Positions 1 through 11,460 of a DNA stretch of 64,000 nucleotides are shown here, one piece after another. The notes below the pieces were generated by a model that saw nothing but the letters and a program-made list of their open reading frames with translations, was not told where the DNA came from and searched no databases. Position 1 is the first letter of the stretch, and each line of letters begins with the position of its first letter. This DNA is from Symsagittifera roscoffensis. Its lineage: Eukaryota; Xenacoelomorpha; Acoela; Convolutidae. The position numbers were made by a program, and so were the translations under genes. The stretch spans positions 19,613,220 to 19,677,219 of the forward strand of contig NC_087063.1 in NCBI RefSeq assembly GCF_963678635.1. Reading direction: 5' to 3'.

Positions 1-403
1 GCTCCAAACCTCTGTGGTTGATCACAGCGTGTTTTGAACTTATTGGTTAGGTTCCATACCGCCTCTAGCACTATCTCTCGATGTATCCTAGTGATCCAGA
101 TTCGATTGTGATATCTAGAACCGCCACTTGTCCTGTGTGAGCGAGGTGGAAAGCGCCATACATCACGTAGTCGTCGCGCAATCCTAGTCGTTTCAGGATA
201 TTGTAGATATTTAGACCAAATGACTTGCTTTTGTCCATTTTGTCCTGTTTGTGCAAACGTGAAAAGCGGAAGAAATTCTCGATCTTTTTTATGGCCGTTG
301 TGATATCCTCCATTCCTAACACGTCTTGCAAGTTCCTACTTTACAGTGGTTTGTAAAGCTCTTTTGGCCCCTCTCTTGGGAGAGTGCTAGACGTTCTTGT
401 CAT
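1..403 (-). pseudogene. Unrecognised broken ORF at window edge
   Basis: On the minus strand an ATG at 403-401 opens a frame that is interrupted by TAA at 343-341, resumes in the same frame, and ends at TAG 73-71. The longest open part (331-71) encodes about 86 residues, rich in Lys, Ile and Asp, with no motif I recognise. Beyond 71 another frame stays open to the window edge, which suggests a frameshift. The surroundings are transposon remnants, so this is probably a decayed element ORF, perhaps Gag-like, but no zinc knuckle or protease is visible. Function unknown. Confidence 0.3.
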
Positions 404-1429
404 TGTCGATGGTTTTATCTTATAAGTTATATTATCGTAAAATTGGCACTGCAACACGAATGATACACGGATGCAAATAAAATGAAAGATCAATGATACA
501 TATCTGAATTACAATGGAACTTCAACCCGGGTAGCCACTAGCTGGTTGCTCCTTTTATTGTTCCGACTTTCGATACGAAAGTAACGGAATATTTGTGCTC
601 GGGGTGGGTTTTTTTTTCTTCAGACAAATTTCGACTTTTTACCTAGCCATTTTTGACGGAATTTTTTTTATACCATTCGAAAGGTATTGTTGTCCTGAGC
701 TTAAATTTGAAAAGATATTTCACCTGTGATCATTTTTTGTAAAGTTATGGGGGTTTTAAGATTGCAATTTTGGCCAATTTGGGACAATTAACGCGCTATA
801 TATATGTTTCGCGCTATTAACGCGTAAGCGGAGAGTTAATCCCTCTTAGAAATCGTTCCAAATTGGTTGAAAGAAGCTTATTTGTCATAATTGATTTGTT
901 ACAAGGAGCAAAATCTATCCTTTTGTACTTAATATAGCGTGTGAGGGGATGATTTTCATTAAAAAAATTCAAATTTTAGAAAAAAAAATTTTCATTTTGT
1001 TTTATTTCATTTAATTTCTTAAATGTTATTACTGCTCCATAAACATTAAAAGGCTATCGGAACATTCAGGGCTTCGCCCTGGTATGAGCAGTCTTGTTGG
1101 TATTTGTGTTCGCGCTTACATTCACCTACACTAAAGCGAAGCTGAGATCTTTATATGATTGCGATTTCTGATTACTTGTGTTCTTGTCGTTTTATCCTCT
1201 CCCTTATTTTCGACATAGTGACTCTTGTTTCACGCTTTTAGCTGTTTTCAGTGTTTGCGGTTTGTTTTAAATTTTCCAGTTTTCCATGGTTTTTTCTGTA
1301 CTCAAATCTCTGTTTAGCCAGCTTCGGCTCGATTCGAGTCTAAAATTTTTTGGTGCTAGTTGTGTGGTATCCAATTTGTCGCGCTTGTTTTTTATAGCCA
1401 CTTCTTGTTTGCACGAGTCGAGATTTTTC
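404..1429. other. AT-rich stretch, no gene seen
   Basis: About 1 kb of AT-rich sequence with long T and A runs (around 610, 665, 960-1000). I see no ORF of substance, no RNA gene and no clear repeat unit. It may contain decayed LTR-element sequence. Confidence 0.4.
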
Positions 1430-1812
1430 ACCTAATTTGAAGCAAGATTTGAGCGGTTTGAGCGGTTTTTTTTAGACAATTACGCTCAAAATCTTGCTTC
1501 AAAATGAGCGGTTTGAGCGGTTTTTGAACGGTTTTATCTAAAACTCGCTCAAAAACCGCGTAGGATTTGAACGGTTTTGAGCGGTTTATCTAAAAAAAAA
1601 CGCTCAAAAACCGCTCAAATCTTGCTTGAGAAACCGTTCAAAAACCACCGCAAGAAATGAGCGGTTTTTGAGCGGTTTTTTAAGCAAGATTTGAGCGGTT
1701 TGAGATGTTTTTCCAAAAAAAACGCCCAAACCGCTCAAACCGCTCAAATCTTGCTGAAAAACCGCTCGAAACCGCTCATATCTTGATCGGTTTTTGAGCG
1801 GGATCTTGACCC
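1430..1812. repeat. GAGCGGTTTT minisatellite in direct and inverted copies
   Basis: The words GAGCGGTTT and GAGCGGTTTTT recur many times, intermixed with the reverse complement AAAACCGCTC. Spacers such as GCAAGATTT also recur in both orientations (AAATCTTGC). Because both orientations alternate, the stretch could fold into several long hairpins as RNA or single-stranded DNA. No coding sequence overlaps it. Confidence 0.85.
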
Positions 1813-2040
1813 GGGTGCCAATCTGTTGTTACTGGTGTCCTGGATACAGTCCACGACTTTAATGAATTTTCTTGACCAGCGGTTGTTCTTCCTATGGCCT
1901 GTTCCTTCCTGGTTTTTTTGACGAATCTTTTCTGTCTGTTATGTTTGTTTCTATCTGTGTTGTGTTATCGTCTCCAACGTTTTCCTCCGCCGCTTAATTG
2001 TCTATCTCACGGTCGATTTTTTCTTTTCCGTTAAACTTTT

Positions 2041-2465
2041 TGTATAATGTCGAAAAAAGGTTTGTTTGTTAAGTTTAATTGTAGGCAACTGTTAGGCATC
2101 AAATCGAAATCTTACTGCACTGTCTTATTTCAGATCACATCGGACATTAGAGATCGCAAGGTCATGACAGCAGGTCCCCAGACAGAAGGAACAAATTGAT
2201 AGCACTTACATAAACTCAGAACTGGTTCCTATCTCAAACAAATTGATAGCACTTACATAAACTCAAAACTGGTCCCTATCTCATTCGGGCAACCACAAAT
2301 AAATTTTAGAGCATAGATATAAAATTTATCAACTCATTGTTTCTTTTGCTATAGGTTCATGTTACCAGTTAAGTTTTAGTTTAAATTGAGTTTTCAGGCA
2401 CACCTGCCAAACCTCTCTTAAGGTTTCTTACTCTTGTTATCACTTGTGCTCTATTCGATGGATCA
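2041..2465 (-). repeat. 3' LTR of gypsy element A
   Basis: Read on the minus strand this block starts with TG directly after a purine tract and ends with CA (plus strand TGTATAATGTCG at 2041). Its distal 243 bp (2041-2283) are closely repeated at 7610-7837 next to the Gag start, as expected for an LTR pair. It contains two tandem copies of a motif of about 50 bp (CACTTACATAAACTCA) and a TATA-like AT-rich stretch near 2320. The inner boundary at 2465 is inferred from the purine tract; only the distal half has a partner. Confidence 0.75.
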
Positions 2466-2480
2466 TAACTCCCCCCATTT
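2466..2480 (-). promoter_or_regulatory. Polypurine tract of element A
   Basis: The minus strand reads AAATGGGGGGAG just before the inferred LTR start. A purine run at this place is the primer for plus-strand DNA synthesis in LTR retroelements. It lies about 280 bp beyond the last pol residues. Confidence 0.65.
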
Positions 2481-2761
2481 TGTCAACTCTTTGTCTCTGT
2501 CGCGTTGATTTTCTCGTCGCTGCCTCGCCTTCTCTTCGTTTTCAACCGACGGTTCTCGGTGATATCTCCCTGTCCGTTCCCGACGGTACATTTTCTCCCC
2601 CGCTCGCCGTAATCCTCACCGGTTCGTTCCTTTCAATTTCCCACTCGCTATCTTCGTCGTCCTCGCACTCGTCCGCACTGTATTCTACTATACGGTGTTT
2701 CATCAATTTTCGCGCGTTTTCCATCTCGTTTTTCCTTTTTTCATTTGCACCGTATGCTTAG

Positions 2762-3088
2762 TTAATTTTTCAATTTGCAGTCCTTCGGATCCGTTTTTCC
2801 AGTCCTTTGGTAGACTGTCGTTGAGCTGGTCTCATGCCTTTTGAGCCATGCTGGAGCCTTAGGTACAGGTCTTACTTCCTTGGGATCAGCTATTTCCTGA
2901 GCCTTGGGATCCGTTTCGGCTAATTCCTTGTCATCCAAAATGATTGGGGTTTTCCTATTCTCTGGGGCGTATACCAAATCGCTCCCCTTCTCCCAATCTA
3001 GGGTTAGCTCTATATCCGGGAGATTTACCGCCTTGTCTAAACAAGATAACTTCTGAATAACAACATTGTTCCAATTTAGATTTTTCAA
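2762..3088 (-). pseudogene. Element A Pol C-terminal tail
   Basis: A reading frame of about 108 residues follows the integrase core and overlaps it slightly in another frame. It is rich in Pro, Lys and Asp and has no catalytic motif. An acidic stretch in a further frame (2542-2724, many Glu and Asp) leads to the polypurine tract. Position alone suggests the integrase C-terminal region or Pol tail. Confidence 0.55.
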
Positions 3089-4462
3089 TGATGGTTTTTT
3101 CGTTGAATTTCGCTTCCCTTCGCTTCTCTTCCATGATAGGCTTCAAAAGGCGTTATCTTAGCCTTAGATTGTGGCACAAAACGTAACGCACTGAGTGCAC
3201 GGGATATCATTACTCCAAATTTATAGTTTTTGTTTTCCTGGAGATAAGTTGGCACGTAATTTTTTATCGACCCAATTGTTCGTTCGACTGTTCCCGTCAC
3301 GCGATGGTCTTTAACCGGAGATTTAATGAGTTCAATATCTTCGTAGTTACAGAAATTTTGAATTTCATTCGAGAAAAACCCAGTGGCCTGATCCATATGC
3401 AATTTCCTTGGGTGTCCATGAGTCTTATTGTACTTCCTTAGGAACTTCAATACATTTTTAGACTTGTTACTTGAACAGACATACGCCGACGGCCAATGCG
3501 AAAAAAGTGTCTGCTGCTACAAGTACATACTTCTTCGGACCCCTTACGTAATTGACCGTGCCCCAGAAATCTAATTGGACCAAATCATTGGTTTCCTTAG
3601 GCACATAAGTTTCCCCCATGTCACTTTTTGGAATATCTGGTCTAAGATTTTTACCTGCTTCTAAGCAGCTTTTGCAGTATTTTGTTGTAGCGGCGATGTT
3701 CCTGTGCATAAGTGGTATCCACACATCTTTTGCGGCTGAAAAAATTTTGTCACGCTCATGATGGTTAAAGTGTAGACGACTGAGAACTGCTGATGACATA
3801 TCCTTCAGTGTGGCTAACCGTCCGTCCATCCACAGGCAATTTTCACGTACGGCAAAGTCATTGTAGTGTTGAGCGTAGTATTGTCCCAGTCTTGTTATGA
3901 TCTCCTTGGCTCGTGGATTCTTGTCTCTGATTGTATCCCTTATGGTTTTCATAATTGGATCTTTTTCTATATTTGCTTCTACCAATTTCAAACTCAGGAT
4001 CTCCGGGTGTTCAATCTTGTTAACATTTTTACTGTCTGATGGCACTATAGAGTAAATCCATTTGTCGTTTTGTACAGGTGAGTAGGATAACCCGGGGAGC
4101 TGGTGGGGAAACGAGATGATCGTGTTTAACTTTTTAGAATTAGTCTGTTTTTTAGCAAGTTTTTCAGGTGGTATTAGTTCAATATCTGAATCCGAACTGA
4201 CACTGGGTGATTGATTTAACCGATTAAGTTCAACGTTGAGGTTTACATCTCCAGAGTTGGTCGATGTGTTAACAATGGCGGAAGTTGGTGGGTCATCTTT
4301 TTCAGGCGAATGAATCATGTTTTTACTCATATTACTCAAAATTGAAGGCTTGCAACTGGAGTTTACGTATTGAGAACAACGTCTGAATTTCTTTCTGCGG
4401 TATTTGCATATTTCCCCGGTATGCAAATATCTCGATGCTGATTGGTTAACCGCCGGTTGCAT
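3085..4462 (-). pseudogene. Element A integrase, frameshifted, copy 1
   Basis: The 4462-3467 frame carries an HHCC-type zinc-binding region (His pair in HFNHHERD, Cys pair in YCKSCLEAG) and the first catalytic Asp in QLDFWG. The 3450-3085 frame carries the second Asp (LHMDQATG) and the Glu (TVERTIGS), completing the DDE triad of a retroelement integrase, which inserts the cDNA into host DNA. The two frames are separated by a frameshift in a six-A run at about 3500-3505. Copy 2 has five A there. This run is also the breakpoint of the 5.2-kb tandem duplication. Confidence 0.88.
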
Positions 4463-5439
4463 GTATACACGCCCTCTGTTGAGCGTTTTTGCTCACGGTG
4501 AATATTTGCATATTCATCTTTTCTTTCAATCCCATTGGATAGAACTGTTTTCGTTGTGTCGAAACATGACTGATCGCTCTCTACCGTCGGTTTTGGCCTA
4601 ATTTTATTCACTTTCTGACCCCTAGGCTTCATTTGATCTTTAGACTTCAATGTTGTGTTTATCATTTTTAATTTCGCTACTGTAAAACTTTCATCATAAT
4701 GACTTGTCTCGGGTGCCTCTCCGGACGGAAACCGAGACAAATAGTCTGCCATTCCCATTTTTGACCCCTGTTTTTGTTCAACTTTAAAATTATATGGCAC
4801 TAGTTGATCGTACCATCGAGTTAATTGGCTGAAAAACGTTTGATTTCCCTTCGGTGAAGAATTTAACAATGTAAGTAGTGCCTTGTGATCCGATAGAGAA
4901 GTGAAATACCGGCCATATATATAATTTCGAAAATATTCCGTGGCCCACACTACCGCGAGTAATTCTAAATCAATGGTAGAGTACTTTTTCTCAGCCGGAA
5001 TAAGATATCTGGATGCAAACGAAATCGGATGCCAGCCGGACTCGCAATACTTTTTTAATACGGCCCCTAGGCCATCGTGACCAGCATCACAAATAATTCT
5101 AGTTTCACGGTGAATGTCAAAATGTCGTATTTCGACAATGTTTTCCACGAGCAACTTGAATTGTTGGAACGCATTTTTGCAAACGGGCGTCCAGACAAAA
5201 TCGTTATTTTGACTTAGTAATGGTCTTAATGGTGCGCTTACTTCCGTGAATTTAGGCAAAAATTTGTGTAAACTGTGCATTGAACCCATTAAAGACTTCA
5301 ACTGTTTTCGAGATTTTGGGGTTTTCAGGTCCTCTATTGCTTGTGTTTTTCTTACTAGAGGCGCGATGCCATTTTCCCCAATCCGATATCCGAGCCCCTC
5401 GCACTCGGTTTTCGCAAATTCACATTTTCGTAATTTTAA
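4363..5439 (-). pseudogene. Element A RNase H and RT connection domain, copy 1
   Basis: The frame from 5301 encodes a gypsy-type RNase H, which removes RNA from the RNA-DNA hybrid during reverse transcription. Visible landmarks are ICDAGHDGLGAV, STIDLELLAVVWA, SDHKALLTLL and MADYLSRFPSG, in family order. The frame is open upstream to about 5439 through RT thumb-like sequence (KCEFAKTECEGLGYRIG). A frameshift near 5440 separates it from the RT. It overlaps the integrase frame by 100 bp in a different phase, so another frameshift lies between 4363 and 4462. Confidence 0.88.
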
Positions 5440-5519
5440 GCGACATTAGAAATGTCCAGCTTTTTCAATATCTTTTCCACTAACGCAATGTGCTCAATCT
5501 TAGTTCCTTTTGAAGCAAT

Positions 5520-6113
5520 TTAAATTTCGTCGATGAACGCGTTAGCTTGAGGGAATTCCTTCAGTAAATTATCAATGACTTTTTGGAATTCCGCCGGCAT
5601 TGACGTAAGCACGTAAAATCCGTTTTTAAAACGATAAATTCCCGTGGACTTTCCGCCGACTAGTAAAAAATTGCAATGCTCGCTTGTCTTTTGTTCTAAA
5701 GAAACTTGTCCGTACGCATATGTGAAATCCAACGTTGTAAAATATACAATCCCTGCTTTTCTTTCAGAGATAATCTGACTTATTCCGTCTACTAGTTCGT
5801 CAAAATTCGGCATTCGGTACTTATTCTTGTGTACCTGCTTGTTCAATTCTCTTGATTCCAGTGCTAATTTGATACTTCCGTCTTTTTTTACTGTAATCAC
5901 TATAGGAGAGACGAAATACTTATCCGAGCACTCTTTTAATTTTACGATATGACCTTCGTTTATCAGCCGATGATTTTCTTTATCTACCTTGTCTTTTAGA
6001 CTGATAGGCACCCTGCGCCCTTTTTGTTGTATGGGCTTCAAATTTTTGAAAAATTCAGCTCTTACTTTCGCGTTTCGGATCTTCCCTATTCTAGTAAATA
6101 AATTTGGGTACAA
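5520..6113 (-). pseudogene. Element A reverse transcriptase, truncated by stop, copy 1
   Basis: About 197 residues of RT fingers and palm. Landmarks are FVSPIVITVKKDGSIKLALE (template-binding region), TTLDFTYAYGQVSL (first catalytic Asp) and AFIDEI at the active-site turn. Most gypsy RTs have two Asp at that turn; here the second is Glu. A TAA at 5522-5520 follows this motif directly, while the next codons in frame still resemble RT. The same stop is present in copy 2, so it predates the duplication. Confidence 0.88.
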
Positions 6114-6274
6114 TTACAGAAATATGTTTTCAATTCGTCATATTCCTCCGCTTCTTTGCACTAACTCGAGGCCTAGGGTGCCCATCAGATCACGCCCCAG
6201 GATTGGCTGATGATTTCCGGATATTACTGACACTTGTGCTGGTGCTGCCCAACCGTTCAACGACATCATCACTG

Positions 6275-6595
6275 CTACCTTTCCAGTATGTTTATTCGGT
6301 TGTTATTGTAATACAAAAATTCATCTTTTGAAGGCTGTAGCTGAATATTCGCTTTACCTAATGTTGTTTTTAAGTCCGTTATGCTGAAAATCGTCACTGG
6401 GAATCCGCTATCTATCCACAACCACATCTTCTTTCCTGAGACCTCAGCCTGGACTCGGACCCCAGGGATCTTCAGTTCAGTTTCATTCTTCTTCCTTTTT
6501 ATTGACATTACCATATAATCGTCCGATCCTGACGTCATAGATTCATTTTCCCCGCTTCCCTGCTGGTTCACCCACGACACTGGATCTTCTACCAA
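6275..6595 (-). pseudogene. Element A aspartic protease, copy 1
   Basis: About 106 residues containing WLWIDSGFPVTIF, the DSG/DTG-type active-site loop of retropepsins, which cut the Gag-Pol polyprotein. It lies between the zinc knuckles and RT, the usual position. The C-terminal ILG-type flap partner is not seen in this frame and may lie past a frameshift between 6275 and 6113. Confidence 0.75.
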
Positions 6596-6639
6596 ATCAT
6601 TAACATTCTGCGTGCTCTGATGGTGCTCATTTTCATCTC

Positions 6640-7594
6640 TGACTAAACCGACTCATCCTCGTCCTCTCCATTGGTTAGTACCCCTCCTAATTCCTAGGCA
6701 TGTTCGTTCAAAGTGTCCCAGTTTTCGGCACGAGTTGCATGTTGCTCCCTTTGCAGGACAGTTTACTATGTGGTCAAGGGTAAAATTTGGTGCGTCGCAA
6801 TTATAACACCTACGGTTATTGCCGCTTCCCCCACTACTTGATCCTTGGGTGTATCCGCCACGTCCCCCGCGTCCTCGACCTCGGAAAAATTCTTGTCCCC
6901 TTCTTATATTATTGACCGGTTCCTGTTTTTTAGAAATCGCCGGCGCTGTTGAAGCTGGTTTTCCAGTATATGATTTGTATGCGCGCTCACCACGTTCATA
7001 CGATAATGCGATCCTGTAGACTTCCGCTGGTAACTTTGTTGATCGCGATAATTATCGTTGGCAATCCATCTGGCAAATCCATAATTCTCGTTGGCAATCC
7101 AAAATCACATCTGCCTGCTAGGGCGCTTACTTCCGCGTGGAGTTTCTCGAACGTTTCATTCTCACGTTGTTTTCGTCCGTAGAAAAGCCCCTTTCATGAG
7201 TTACATTCCGCTCACGTTGAAAAACATCTTGCATCTCGTCAAGGACCCGTGGGTAACGTACCGTTTTAACATTAACCGCCGGTTTTTTGTGCTTTGAATA
7301 TCCTTTGCGCCTCGTCTCCAATACAAAGGTATACATTAGACTTTAACTTCTTTTCCGAATCGAGACGGTTTGTTCCATTGACCTCCTCAGGCAACGCTGT
7401 GATAGCCGCCGCATTTAAAGTACTCGCAAAATAGAAATCATCGGGATCAATGTCGTATTTTGCTATCATCCCCCAGTGAAATTTAACTATCCACTCCTCC
7501 CAGTAAACTGGAGGTTCCGGTGTTCGTGCATCCCAAAATGGTATTATATTAAGTGGATTTTTACCCCGCCTTTTTTCTCTGCTGACTGCGCCAT
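6640..7594 (-). pseudogene. Element A Gag with two zinc knuckles, copy 1
   Basis: The likely start is the ATG at 7594-7592, 15 bp inside the LTR boundary. The frame soon shifts near 7565, continues in 7469-7272 (WEEWIVKF just upstream, then a stretch with FYFASTLNAAA) and shifts again at 7336-7127. Close to the protease, between about 6810 and 6700, the minus strand encodes two CCHC-like knuckles (CYNCDAPNFTLDHIVNC and CNSCRKLGHFERTC), which bind RNA in nucleocapsids. At least three frame changes make it non-functional. Confidence 0.7.
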
Positions 7595-7609
7595 GTTGAA
7601 GTTCGTAAA

Positions 7610-7837
7610 TGTATAATGTCGTAAAAAGGTTTGTTTGTTAAGTTTAATTGTAGGCAACTGTTAGGCATCCAATCGAAATCTTACTGCACTGTCTTATTTC
7701 AGATCACATCGGACATTAGAGATCGCAAGGTCACGACAGCAGGAGCAAATTTATAGCACTTACATAAACTCAGAACTGGTTCCTATCTCAAACAAATTGA
7801 AAGCACTTACATAAACTCAAAACTGGTCCCTATCTCA
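7610..7837 (-). repeat. Truncated 5' LTR of element A, copy 1
   Basis: Nearly identical to 2041-2283, ending in the same TGTATAATGTCG on the Gag side. The part matching 2284-2465 is missing and an unrelated gypsy remnant begins at 7838. A leader of only 15 bp separates it from the Gag ATG; I see no clear tRNA-type primer-binding site. Confidence 0.8.
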
Positions 7838-8689
7838 ACGGACTAAACAAGATTGTTTCTTTTAGTTTTTTAGAATTTTTTATTTGTCGATTCTACGCTT
7901 TTTCCGGTGTTCCCTGTTCTGGATATGAGTTAGGTTCGTTTTCTTTTACGGTGTTTGACGTTCCATTTTGTAGATTTGATTGTTTGTTCTTTCGAAGTTT
8001 TTTTGGTTGTTTTCCCTAAGACGCTTTTTCTTCCTCATGCGTTTTTGGAAATTGGCTTTCCGGTATTTACTCTCCCTTTTGGTGATTCTTAGCGGCATTC
8101 CTGTTTCAAAGTTTCTGTTTGACATCACCCCTTGCTTTTACTTTTTTTACGCAGAGTAAACGAAAATGTTGATGGTGTGTTTGGCTCAACATTTTTGAAC
8201 TTCTGAACATTTTTGGACGTCTGAATGTTTCTTTTATTGCTTTGCGGTACAAATTTGGGTTGCTTTCGCTCTATTCTTGCACATAAGGCATAATCCACTT
8301 GTTTTTTTTCTAATTGGCTATTTTGCTTAGATTGTGGCAATCTCGGTTTTCAAGGTTTGCTATAAATACCCGAGTGGCGGCAACTACAAGATCCTCATCG
8401 TCCGCTGCAGGGATTAATATTTCGGTAATAAGCTGCCTCGATAGATTGTCTGTTATCCCCAATTGACTAGTTAAATGGTAGCATTCTATGTATCCACCGA
8501 ATTAATATTTTTTAAATCTAGATATTTTCTTTAAAAAGCTGCTCAAAGCTTGATGGTCGGTAGTGATCAGAAGTGCTGAAGATTTTTTCTGGCTGCTGAA
8601 TTTTTTCAATTTTTTCTTCACTTTTTCTCTTTTTCTTGTAAGTGTATCGGATTTAAAACCTGGTTGTCTATCGCTTTGAAATCTTTGAA
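7838..8689 (-). mobile_element. Gypsy element B remnant (RNase H tail)
   Basis: Minus-strand reading around 8640-8400 shows SALLITTDHQALSSF, then after one stop a stretch ending LGITDNLSRQL. This matches the order of the C-terminal half of a gypsy RNase H (the Asp of TDH and the final Asp before NLSR). Following frames (8340-8125 and 8128-7946) are Lys/Arg/Asn/Gln-rich and could be the linker before an integrase that is now absent. Element A's truncated LTR abuts it at 7837. The copy at 13,024-13,875 is the duplicated version. Confidence 0.6.
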
Positions 8690-9648
8690 AAAGTGTCTGC
8701 TGCTACAAGTACATACTTCTTCGGACCCCTTACGTAATTGACCGGGCCCCAGAAATCTAATTGGACCAAATCATTGGTTTCCTTAGGCACATAAGTTTCC
8801 CCCATGTCACTTTTTGGAATATCTGGTCTAAGATTTTTACCTGCTTCTAAGCAGCTTTTGCAGTATTTTGTTGTAGCGGCGATGTTCCTGTGCATAAGTG
8901 GTATCCACACATCTTTTGCGGCTGAAAAAATTTTGTCACGCTCATGATGGTTAAAGTGTAGACGACTGAGAACTGCTGATGACATATCCTTCAGTGTGGC
9001 TAACCGTCCGTCCATCCACAGGCAATTTTCACGTACGGCAAAGTCATTGTAGTGTTGAGCGTAGTATTGTCCCAGTCTTGTTATGATCTCCTTGGCTCGT
9101 GGGTTCTTGTCTCTGATTGTATCCCTTATGGTTTTCATAATTGGATCTTTTTCTATATTTGCTTCTACCAATTTCAAACTCAGGATCTCCGGGTGTTCAA
9201 TCTTGTTAACATTTTTACTGTCTGATGGCACTATAGAGTAAATCCATTTGTCGTTTTGTACAGGTGAGTAGGATAACCCGGGGAGCTGGTGGGGAAACGA
9301 GATGATCGTGTTTAACTTTTTAGAATTAGTCTGTTTTTTAGCAAGTTTTTCAGGTGGTATTAGTTCAATATCTGAATCCGAACTGACACTGGGTGATTGA
9401 TTTAACCGATTAAGTTCAACGTTGAGGTTTACATCTCCAGAGTTGGTCGATGTGTTAACAATGGCGGAAGTTGGTGGGTCATCTTTTTCAGGCGAATGAA
9501 TCATGTTTTTACTCATATTACTCAAAATTGAAGGCTTGCAACTGGAGTTTACGTATTGAGAACAACGTCTGAATTTCTTTCTGCGGTATTTGCATATTTC
9601 CCCGGTATGCAAATATCTCGATGCTGATTGGTTAACCGCCGGTTGCAT
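8668..9648 (-). pseudogene. Element A integrase fragment, copy 2
   Basis: Duplicate of the N-terminal integrase part, with the zinc-binding His and Cys pairs and the first catalytic Asp (QLDFWG). It ends after AADTFSKISKR because the duplication breakpoint removes the second Asp and the Glu. The last few residues come from the joined element B sequence. It cannot be a working integrase. Confidence 0.88.
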
Positions 9649-10625
9649 GTATACACGCCCTCTGTTGAGCGTTTTTGCTCACGGTGAATATTTGCATATT
9701 CATCTTTTCTTTCAATCCCATTGGATAGAACTGTTTTCGTTGTGTCGAAACATGACTGATCGCTCTCTACCGTCGGTTTTGGCCTAATTTTATTCACTTT
9801 CTGACCCCTAGGCTTCATTTGATCTTTAGACTTCAATGTTGTGTTTATCATTTTTAATTTCGCTACTGTAAAACTTTCATCATAATGACTTGTCTCGGGT
9901 GCCTCTCCGGACGGAAACCGAGACAAATAGTCTGCCATTCCCATTTTTGACCCCTGTTTTTGTTCAACTTTAAAATTATATGGCACTAGTTGATCGTACC
10001 ATCGAGTTAATTGGCTGAAAAACGTTTGATTTCCCTTCGGTGAAGAATTTAACAATGTAAGTAGTGCCTTGTGATCCGATAGAGAAGTGAAATACCGGCC
10101 ATATATATAATTTCGAAAATATTCCGTGGCCCACACTACCGCGAGTAATTCTAAATCAATGGTAGAGTACTTTTTCTCAGCCGGAATAAGATATCTGGAT
10201 GCAAACGAAATCGGATGCCAGCCGGACTCGCAATACTTTTTTAATACGGCCCCTAGGCCATCGTGACCAGCATCACAAATAATTCTAGTTTCACGGTGAA
10301 TGTCAAAATGTCGTATTTCGACAATGTTTTCCACGAGCAACTTGAATTGTTGGAACGCATTTTTGCAAACGGGCGTCCAGACAAAATCGTTATTTTGACT
10401 TAGTAATGGTCTTAATGGTGCGCTTACTTCCGTGAATTTAGGCAAAAATTTGTGTAAACTGTGCATTGAACCCATTAAAGACTTCAACTGTTTTCGAGAT
10501 TTTGGGGTTTTCAGGTCCTCTATTGCTTGTGTTTTTCTTACTAGAGGCGCGATGCCATTTTCCCCAATCCGATATCCGAGCCCCTCGCACTCGGTTTTCG
10601 CAAATTCACATTTTCGTAATTTTAA
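9549..10625 (-). pseudogene. Element A RNase H, copy 2
   Basis: Residue-for-residue duplicate of the 4363-5301 frame as far as I can read it, with the same landmarks (CDAGHDGLG, DLELLAVVWA, SDHKALL, ADYLSR) and the same upstream frameshift near 10,626. It belongs to the duplicated 5.2-kb unit and lacks its own downstream integrase core and 3' LTR. Confidence 0.88.
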
Positions 10626-10705
10626 GCGACATTAGAAATGTCCAGCTTTTTCAATATCTTTTCCACTAACGCAATGTGCTCAATCTTAGTTCCTTTTGAA
10701 GCAAT

Positions 10706-11299
10706 TTAAATTTCGTCGATGAACGCGTTAGCTTGAGGGAATTCCTTCAGTAAATTATCAATGACTTTTTGGAATTCCGCCGGCATTGACGTAAGCACGT
10801 AAAATCCGTTTTTAAAACGATAAATTCCCGTGGACTTTCCGCCGACTAGTAAAAAATTGCAATGCTCGCTTGTCTTTTGTTCTAATGAAACTTGTCCGTA
10901 CGCATATGTGAAATCCAACGTTGTAAAATATACAATCCCTGCTTTTCTTTCAGAGATAATCTGACTTATTCCGTCTACTAGTTCGTCAAAATTCGGCATT
11001 CGGTACTTATTCTTGTGTACCTGCTTGTTCAATTCTCTTGATTCCAGTGCTAATTTGATACTTCCGTCTTTTTTTACTGTAATCACTATAGGAGAGACGA
11101 AATACTTATCCGAGCACTCTTTTAATTTTACGATATGACCTTCGTTTATCAGCCGATGATTTTCTTTATCTACCTTGTCTTTTAGACTGATAGGCACCCT
11201 GCGCCCTTTTTGTTGTATGGGCTTCAAATTTTTGAAAAATTCAGCTCTTACTTTCGCGTTTCGGATCTTCCCTATTCTAGTAAATAAATTTGGGTACAA
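10706..11299 (-). pseudogene. Element A reverse transcriptase, copy 2
   Basis: Duplicate of the copy 1 RT with the same FIDE active-site variant and the same TAA directly after it (10,708-10,706). The encoded residues match copy 1 throughout; one silent-looking base change is seen near 10,886. Shared damage means both units derive from an already broken element. Confidence 0.88.
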
Positions 11300-11460
11300 T
11301 TACAGAAATATGTTTTCAATTCGTCATATTCCTCCGCTTCTTTGCACTAACTCGAGGCCTAGGGTGCCCATCAGATCACGCCCCAGGATTGGCTGATGAT
11401 TTCCGGATATTACTGACACTTGTGCTGGTGCTGCCCAACCGTTCAACGACATCATCACTG

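Larger units (their letters stand above)
2041..7837 (-). mobile_element. Ty3/gypsy-type LTR retrotransposon A, copy 1, defective
   Basis: Minus-strand order Gag (zinc knuckles), protease, RT, RNase H, integrase, flanked by LTR sequences at 2041-2465 and 7610-7837. Integrase after RNase H defines the Ty3/gypsy arrangement. The 5' LTR lacks its outer part and abuts an older gypsy remnant at 7838, so the element is 5'-truncated. Frameshifts in Gag, near 5440 and at about 3500, and a stop inside RT, show it cannot make intact proteins. I see no convincing target-site duplication. Confidence 0.9.
3504..8689. repeat. Unit 1 of 5,186-bp tandem duplication
   Basis: From the A-run at about 3504 to about 8689 the sequence recurs immediately downstream at 8690-13,875. 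I see only isolated differences, for example 3543-3550 GACCGTGCC versus GACCGGGCC, and AAAGAAAC versus AATGAAAC near 5700. It spans most of element A plus the element B scrap and is not bounded by LTRs. Confidence 0.93.

Noticed and set aside
1430..1812. CRISPR-like array
   Set aside because: Repeats alternate in orientation, spacers are not uniform and the context is eukaryotic.
2444..2761. Plus-strand 105-codon ORF with hydrophobic ends as a secreted protein
   Set aside because: It is antisense to the acidic Pol tail of element A and overlaps its polypurine tract; no homology or context.
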